This document shows positions 60,561 through 64,000 of a stretch of 64,000 nucleotides of DNA, piece after piece. The notes under the pieces are model-generated. The model was not told the origin of the DNA. It was given only the letters and a program-made list of their open reading frames with translations, and ran no database searches. Within the stretch, counting starts at the first letter, position 1; each line of letters opens with the position of its first letter. Made by a program: the position numbers and the translations under genes. This DNA is from Caulobacter sp. BP25 (lineage in GTDB: Bacteria; Pseudomonadota; Alphaproteobacteria; Caulobacterales; Caulobacteraceae). The DNA is taken from positions 62,001 through 126,000 of the forward strand of contig NZ_PEGH01000007.1 of assembly GCF_002737755.1 (NCBI RefSeq). The letters run 5' to 3'.

Positions 60561-61049
60561 TCAGGCTTCGACCGGAGTCGCGGTGATCGCCAGCACTTCC
60601 GGCTCCGGCGTCGGCTGGATGGGGGCGGGCGGGCGCTGGAACTTGAGGCTGCGACCTTGGAAGTAGGCGCCCGATTCCATCGACAACTGCTCGTGAGTGA
60701 TATCGCCGTCGACATAGGCGGTGCCGTAGAGGCGGACCTGCTTGGCGGTGATCGAGCCGACGATACGGCCACGCACCTCAACGAGGTCGGCCTGGACGCA
60801 GCCCTCGACATGGCCGGTCTCGCCCACGCTGAGACGCGCCACGCGCACATCGCCGCGCAGGATCCCGTCGAGCTGCAGCTCGCCTTCGCCCTCGATGGCG
60901 CCCTCAATCGTCAGGTCGGCGGAGAGCAGGGAGGCAACCCTCGGAGTCGCGCGACGCTGGGCGTCCGCCGCATTCCCGGGGGGAAGGCTAGGGGGCGCCT
61001 CGGCGCGGTTGGCGGCCTTGGGGCCCGACTTAGCTTGCTTGCTGAACAT
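60561..61049 (-). CDS. bacA: Bactofilin BacA
   Basis: Self-polymerising cytoskeletal protein with a DUF583 beta-helix. 162 aa from ATG 61049 (GTG 61055 is an alternative), matching the known size of C. crescentus BacA, 161 aa. Short disordered N-terminus, core at about residues 36-130 (SLLSADLTIEGAIEGEG, then GRIVGSITAKQVRLYGTAYV), and a Pro-rich tail. In C. crescentus BacA localises at the stalked pole and recruits PbpC. It overlaps the end of the upstream M23 gene by 20 bases. Confidence 0.93.
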   Translation of the reverse strand: MFSKQAKSGPKAANRAEAPPSLPPGNAADAQRRATPRVASLLSADLTIEGAIEGEGELQLDGILRGDVRVARLSVGETGHVEGCVQADLVEVRGRIVGSITAKQVRLYGTAYVDGDITHEQLSMESGAYFQGRSLKFQRPPAPIQPTPEPEVLAITATPVEA

Positions 61050-62181
61050 ACTCACCAGCCCTCAAGAAGCGATTGGGATTCTGGGCCTTGCCATTGACCC
61101 AGACTTCGTAATGCAGGTGCGGGCCGGTCGATCGACCCGTCGAGCCCATGCCGCCGATCCGCGTGCCGATCGCCACGCGCTGGCCGACGCGGACGCCGAT
61201 CGAGGACAGGTGCGCGTAGCGGGTCTTGAAGCCGCCGCCGTGGTCGATTTCGACCGTGTTGCCATAGCCCGCGCGAACCCCAGTGTAGGAGACGACGCCG
61301 GGCGCGGTGGCCATGATCGGCGTGCGCATGGCTCCGGGGAAATCCAGGCCCGAGTGGAAGGCTGGCCGGTGCGTGAACGGATCGAATCGCACGCCATAGC
61401 TGGACGACAGGGCGGGATTGCTGGTCGGGCGATACAGGGGCAGCTTTTTCACCGCAGCGCCCAGGCTGCGCATGTCCGACATGTCGTTGGCGGCGTGCTG
61501 GATACGGCTGGCGAAGTCCTCGTCGACGTCTAGCACCGCGGCAAGAGCGCGGGGGTCCTTGGCCTCGATCAGCGGGCCGCCCAACGAAACGCCGCGGCCG
61601 GTGAACGCGCCAGCGTCGAGGCCCGCCATACGCATCGCCAGACGCAGGCGTTCGGCGCGGCTCTTGGCGAAGCCTTCGGCGGCGTCGATCAGGCGCTCCT
61701 GATCCATGCGAGTGGCTTGGATGCGTTCGACGGGGCTAGCGGCCAGCAGGCGCGGCTTGGCGACTGTCAGCGCTTCAGCGGCCCCGGGGACGCCCTTGAA
61801 GTCGGAGACCAGGAGAGCGAGGGCGGCGTGGCGCTTCTCGACGGACGTCGCCAGCTCGTCCAGCGAGCCATTGGTGGCCGATAGCTGGGCCACGGCGCTG
61901 TTCAGGCGGGCTTGCCGGTCAGCATTCAGGCGCTCGTAGTAAGCCTTCTGTTTGATCACCTGCTGGTCGGTCGAGCTGACTGACAGGGCGCTGATCAGCA
62001 TCGCCGCCGTGCAGACGCCCATCCAGAGCGCGCCGACCGCCACGCAGCCCGCGCCGACCAACTGTTTGTTCGTGGACAGAACATAACCGCGCATCTCACC
62101 GCCAGAGCGGACGTAGAGATGCCGTTCAGGGAACAATGCTTCGAGAGATTGCCGCAGTCGCTTGAAGCGCTTGATCGCCAT
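61030..62181 (-). CDS. Membrane-anchored M23 (LytM) peptidase
   Basis: Cell-wall endopeptidase of the LytM family, 383 aa. Cytoplasmic N-terminus (about 40 residues), one membrane helix (VGAGCVAVGALWMGVCTAAM and on), periplasmic coiled region, then an M23 domain with zinc ligands HSGLDFPG and HLHYEVWV. Its stop codon lies 20 bases inside bacA, so the two are translationally linked; in Hyphomonas a bactofilin works with such a peptidase (LmdC). Corresponds to one of the C. crescentus Ldp LytM proteins, which one I do not claim. Confidence 0.92.
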   Translation of the reverse strand: MAIKRFKRLRQSLEALFPERHLYVRSGGEMRGYVLSTNKQLVGAGCVAVGALWMGVCTAAMLISALSVSSTDQQVIKQKAYYERLNADRQARLNSAVAQLSATNGSLDELATSVEKRHAALALLVSDFKGVPGAAEALTVAKPRLLAASPVERIQATRMDQERLIDAAEGFAKSRAERLRLAMRMAGLDAGAFTGRGVSLGGPLIEAKDPRALAAVLDVDEDFASRIQHAANDMSDMRSLGAAVKKLPLYRPTSNPALSSSYGVRFDPFTHRPAFHSGLDFPGAMRTPIMATAPGVVSYTGVRAGYGNTVEIDHGGGFKTRYAHLSSIGVRVGQRVAIGTRIGGMGSTGRSTGPHLHYEVWVNGKAQNPNRFLRAGEYVQQAS

Positions 62182-62416
62182 CGTCCCAGGAAACCCCCCG
62201 TTTCAGGTCCGGGGGATATGGGACGATAAAACGTCAACGTGCAAGACTCTTCGCGCCCTGAAAGGACGCGAGTCGCGAAAAGGCATTTTGCGCCTCGATC
62301 CTTAACGTTTTCTGAGCAGCACGACCACGCGTTAACCGCGTAAGCCGTGGAAAGGCCACAGGTTGAGGCGCGGATACAACACCCGCGTCGCGCAAGCGTT
62401 CCCGAAAAAGGAGAAC
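62182..62416. promoter_or_regulatory. Intergenic region upstream of the M23-bacA unit
   Basis: 235 bases without a gene. It has TTAACG at about 62302 and TTAACCG at about 62333, 31 bases apart, similar to CtrA half-sites, and a TTGACG on the minus strand near 62232. Probably the promoter of the M23-bacA unit. Confidence 0.4.
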
Positions 62417-62878
62417 TTACTTAATGGCCTTGGCCGCGTTCATGACCGCCTTGATATGGCCCGGCACCTTCACCTTGCGCCACACCTCGCGGACAACGCC
62501 CTCGCGGTCGATCAGGAAGGTGGAGCGGTCGATGCCCATATACTTGCGGCCGTACATGCTCTTCTCGACCCAGGCGCCATAGGCCTCGACCACATCGCCC
62601 ATGGGGTCAGCGGCCAGTTCGATGGTCAGGTCGTGTTTGACGCGGAACTTGGCGTGCGAGGCGACGCTGTCCTTGGACACGCCGATGATCACCGCGCCCA
62701 GCTTCTGGAACTCCTCGACTTCCGACGAGAACTGCAGCGCTTCGGAGGTACAGCCGGCGGTGTCGTCCTTCGGGTAGAAATAGAGGACGATGTTCTTGCC
62801 CTTCAGGGCTGACAGGCTGACGCGACCGGTGTCGGTCGGCAGGTCGAAATCGGGGGCCTTGTCGCCGGGTTGCAGCAT
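62417..62878 (-). CDS. bcp: Thioredoxin-dependent peroxiredoxin (Bcp/PrxQ type)
   Basis: Reduces hydrogen peroxide and organic peroxides. 153 aa from ATG 62878 (GGAGAAG upstream; a GTG at 62893 would add 5 residues). Peroxidatic Cys in the DDTAGCTSEALQF segment; the second Cys five residues later in E. coli Bcp is replaced by Leu, so a 1-Cys-like or differently resolved mechanism. Catalytic Arg region SVASHAKFRVKH and the YGRKYMGIDRSTFLID segment are present. Confidence 0.94.
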   Translation of the reverse strand: MLQPGDKAPDFDLPTDTGRVSLSALKGKNIVLYFYPKDDTAGCTSEALQFSSEVEEFQKLGAVIIGVSKDSVASHAKFRVKHDLTIELAADPMGDVVEAYGAWVEKSMYGRKYMGIDRSTFLIDREGVVREVWRKVKVPGHIKAVMNAAKAIK

Positions 62879-62901
62879 CGAACGCTTCTCCACCTAGAAA
62901 G

Positions 62902-62999
62902 CTGTCATCCCGGACGCGCGAAGCGCGATCCGGGACCACCGCAAGCTCATGAGTCGTTGGCGGTCCCGGCTCTCCGCTACGCTGCGGCCGGGATGACAG
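62902..62999. repeat. Palindromic intergenic repeat, copy C
   Basis: 98 bp with perfect 12-bp outer arms CTGTCATCCCGG (62902-62913) and CCGGGATGACAG (62988-62999) and an inner GGGACC/GGTCCC pair. It fills the gap between bcp and the tyrS stop codon. Confidence 0.9.
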
Positions 63000-63007
63000 T
63001 CAACTAA

Positions 63008-64000
63008 CTAAACGGGCTTCACCAACACGATCTTCTTCTTGCCGGCGGCGAGCTTGACGACGCCCTCGACAAGATCGGCGGCGGTGATCGTCCGGTTGGC
63101 GTCAGCCTCGGCCTTGTCGTTGACCTTCAGGCCGCCGCCCTGTGCCAGGCGGCGGGCCTCGCCGCGCGAGCCAGCCAGGCCCGCGTCAGCGAACAGGGCC
63201 GCCAGCACGATGCCCGCCTCCAGGTCGGCCGCCGGAACCTCGAAGGTCGGCAGGTCGGCCGACAGCGCGCCCTGTTCGAAGGCCTTCTCGGCGGCGTCGC
63301 GGGCCTTGCGAGCCTCTTCCTCGCCGTGGGCCATGCGGGTGGCTTCGTCGGCCAGCACCTTCTTGGCCTCGTTGATCTGGGCGCCTTCTAGGGCTTCCAG
63401 CTCGGCGATCTTGTCCAGCGGCAGGTCGGTGAACAGCTTCAGGAAGCGGCCGACGTCCGCGTCCTCGGTGTTGCGCCAGAACTGCCAGTAGTCGTAGGGG
63501 CTCAGCTGCTCGGCGTTCAGCCACACCGCCCCGGCCGCCGTCTTGCCCATCTTGGCGCCCGAGGCGGTGGCCAGGAGCGGCGTCGTCAGGCCAAAGGCGC
63601 TCTTCTGGTCGACGCGGCGAGTCAGCTCGACGCCGTTCAGGATGTTGCCCCACTGGTCCGAGCCGCCCATCTGCAGCACGCAGCCGTGGGCGCGGTTCAG
63701 CTCCAGGAAGTCCACCGCCTGCATCAGCATGTAGTTGAACTCAAGGAACGTCATCGGCTGCTCGCGCTCCAGGCGCAGCTTGACCGAGTCGAAGGCCAGC
63801 ATCCGATTGACGGTGAAGTGGACGCCGTATTCGCGCAGGAACTGGACGTAGCCGAACTTCGAGAGCCAGGCGTCGTTGTCGACCATGATCGCGTCGGTCG
63901 GTCCGTCGCCAAAGGTCAGGAACTTGGCGAAGACCTGCTTGATGCCGGCGATGTTGGCCTGGATGTCGGCGTCCGACAGCAGCTTGCGGCTCTCGTCCTT
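63008..64000 (-). CDS. tyrS: Tyrosyl-tRNA synthetase (5' end cut off)
   Basis: Class I synthetase. The window holds the last 331 codons or so; the frame stays open to base 64000, so the start and HIGH motif lie beyond. Seen: [18 protein letters not shown] for tyrosine binding, the KMSKS loop as KMGKT ([14 protein letters not shown]), and a C-terminal S4-like RNA-binding domain ([18 protein letters not shown]). It ends [10 protein letters not shown]. Confidence 0.95.
   Translation of the reverse strand, partial: KDESRKLLSDADIQANIAGIKQVFAKFLTFGDGPTDAIMVDNDAWLSKFGYVQFLREYGVHFTVNRMLAFDSVKLRLEREQPMTFLEFNYMLMQAVDFLELNRAHGCVLQMGGSDQWGNILNGVELTRRVDQKSAFGLTTPLLATASGAKMGKTAAGAVWLNAEQLSPYDYWQFWRNTEDADVGRFLKLFTDLPLDKIAELEALEGAQINEAKKVLADEATRMAHGEEEARKARDAAEKAFEQGALSADLPTFEVPAADLEAGIVLAALFADAGLAGSRGEARRLAQGGGLKVNDKAEADANRTITAADLVEGVVKLAAGKKKIVLVKPV

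Overview
The window is about 64 kb of GC-rich chromosome from an alphaproteobacterium, almost certainly Caulobacter close to C. vibrioides/crescentus. The evidence is the GC-rich codon use, GTTC-N7-GTTC SOS boxes, a bactofilin next to an M23 peptidase, an NDUFA12-type complex I subunit, RNase E ending in a GWW motif, a 29-codon sidA-like gene in front of dnaE, and a gene order matching what I recall of the C. crescentus dnaE-to-rne region. I see no phage, integrase, insertion sequence, CRISPR array, rRNA or tRNA. It is a core chromosomal segment.

Layout: (1) 1-6552: lolD (cut by the window edge), a nucleoside hydrolase, the SOS-controlled division inhibitor sidA, dnaE, a GFA-family pseudogene and a HAD phosphatase. 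(2) 7012-21849: rpsB-tsf, then a long co-directional envelope and translation block: pyrH-frr-uppS-cdsA-dxr-mmpA(rseP)-bamA-skp-lpxD-fabZ-lpxA-lpxI-lpxB. It joins UMP phosphorylation, ribosome recycling, isoprenoid and phospholipid synthesis, outer-membrane assembly and lipid A synthesis; most junctions are tight or overlap. (3) 21914-23916: an isolated fliK/flhX flagellar pair. (4) 23993-31434: gltA, gltX, comEC, a PEP-mutase-like gene, lexA with two SOS boxes, and a PlsC-like acyltransferase. (5) 31473-37737: trpC, trpD, trpG, a small opposed ORF, then trpE coupled to a PpiD-like chaperone. (6) 37877-41590: tpiA, aspS, and a secreted pentapeptide-repeat protein. (7) 41749-46398: a degenerate class II ribonucleotide reductase-like protein divergent from the NDUFA12-like gene and a DUF2155 gene that overlaps aat. 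(8) 46412-52220: accC-accB-aroQ, thiS-thiG, a DsbA-like lipoprotein and a BepA-like M48 protease. (9) 52360-64000: RNase E with a long leader, amiC, PBP1A, prfB with its programmed frameshift, bactofilin bacA with an M23 peptidase, bcp, and tyrS (cut by the window edge).

Most interesting points: the NrdJ-like protein has lost the whole catalytic block of class II ribonucleotide reductase but keeps its C-terminal domain and zinc ribbon, and two NrdR-box-like sites exactly 32 bp apart lie in its upstream region. Two SOS-regulated genes (sidA, lexA) carry perfect boxes. prfB carries a complete autoregulatory frameshift signal. A family of about 91-99 bp palindromic intergenic repeats occurs three times. 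A GFA-family gene is broken by a single stop codon. Two convergent genes, aat and the DUF2155 gene, overlap in their coding ends.
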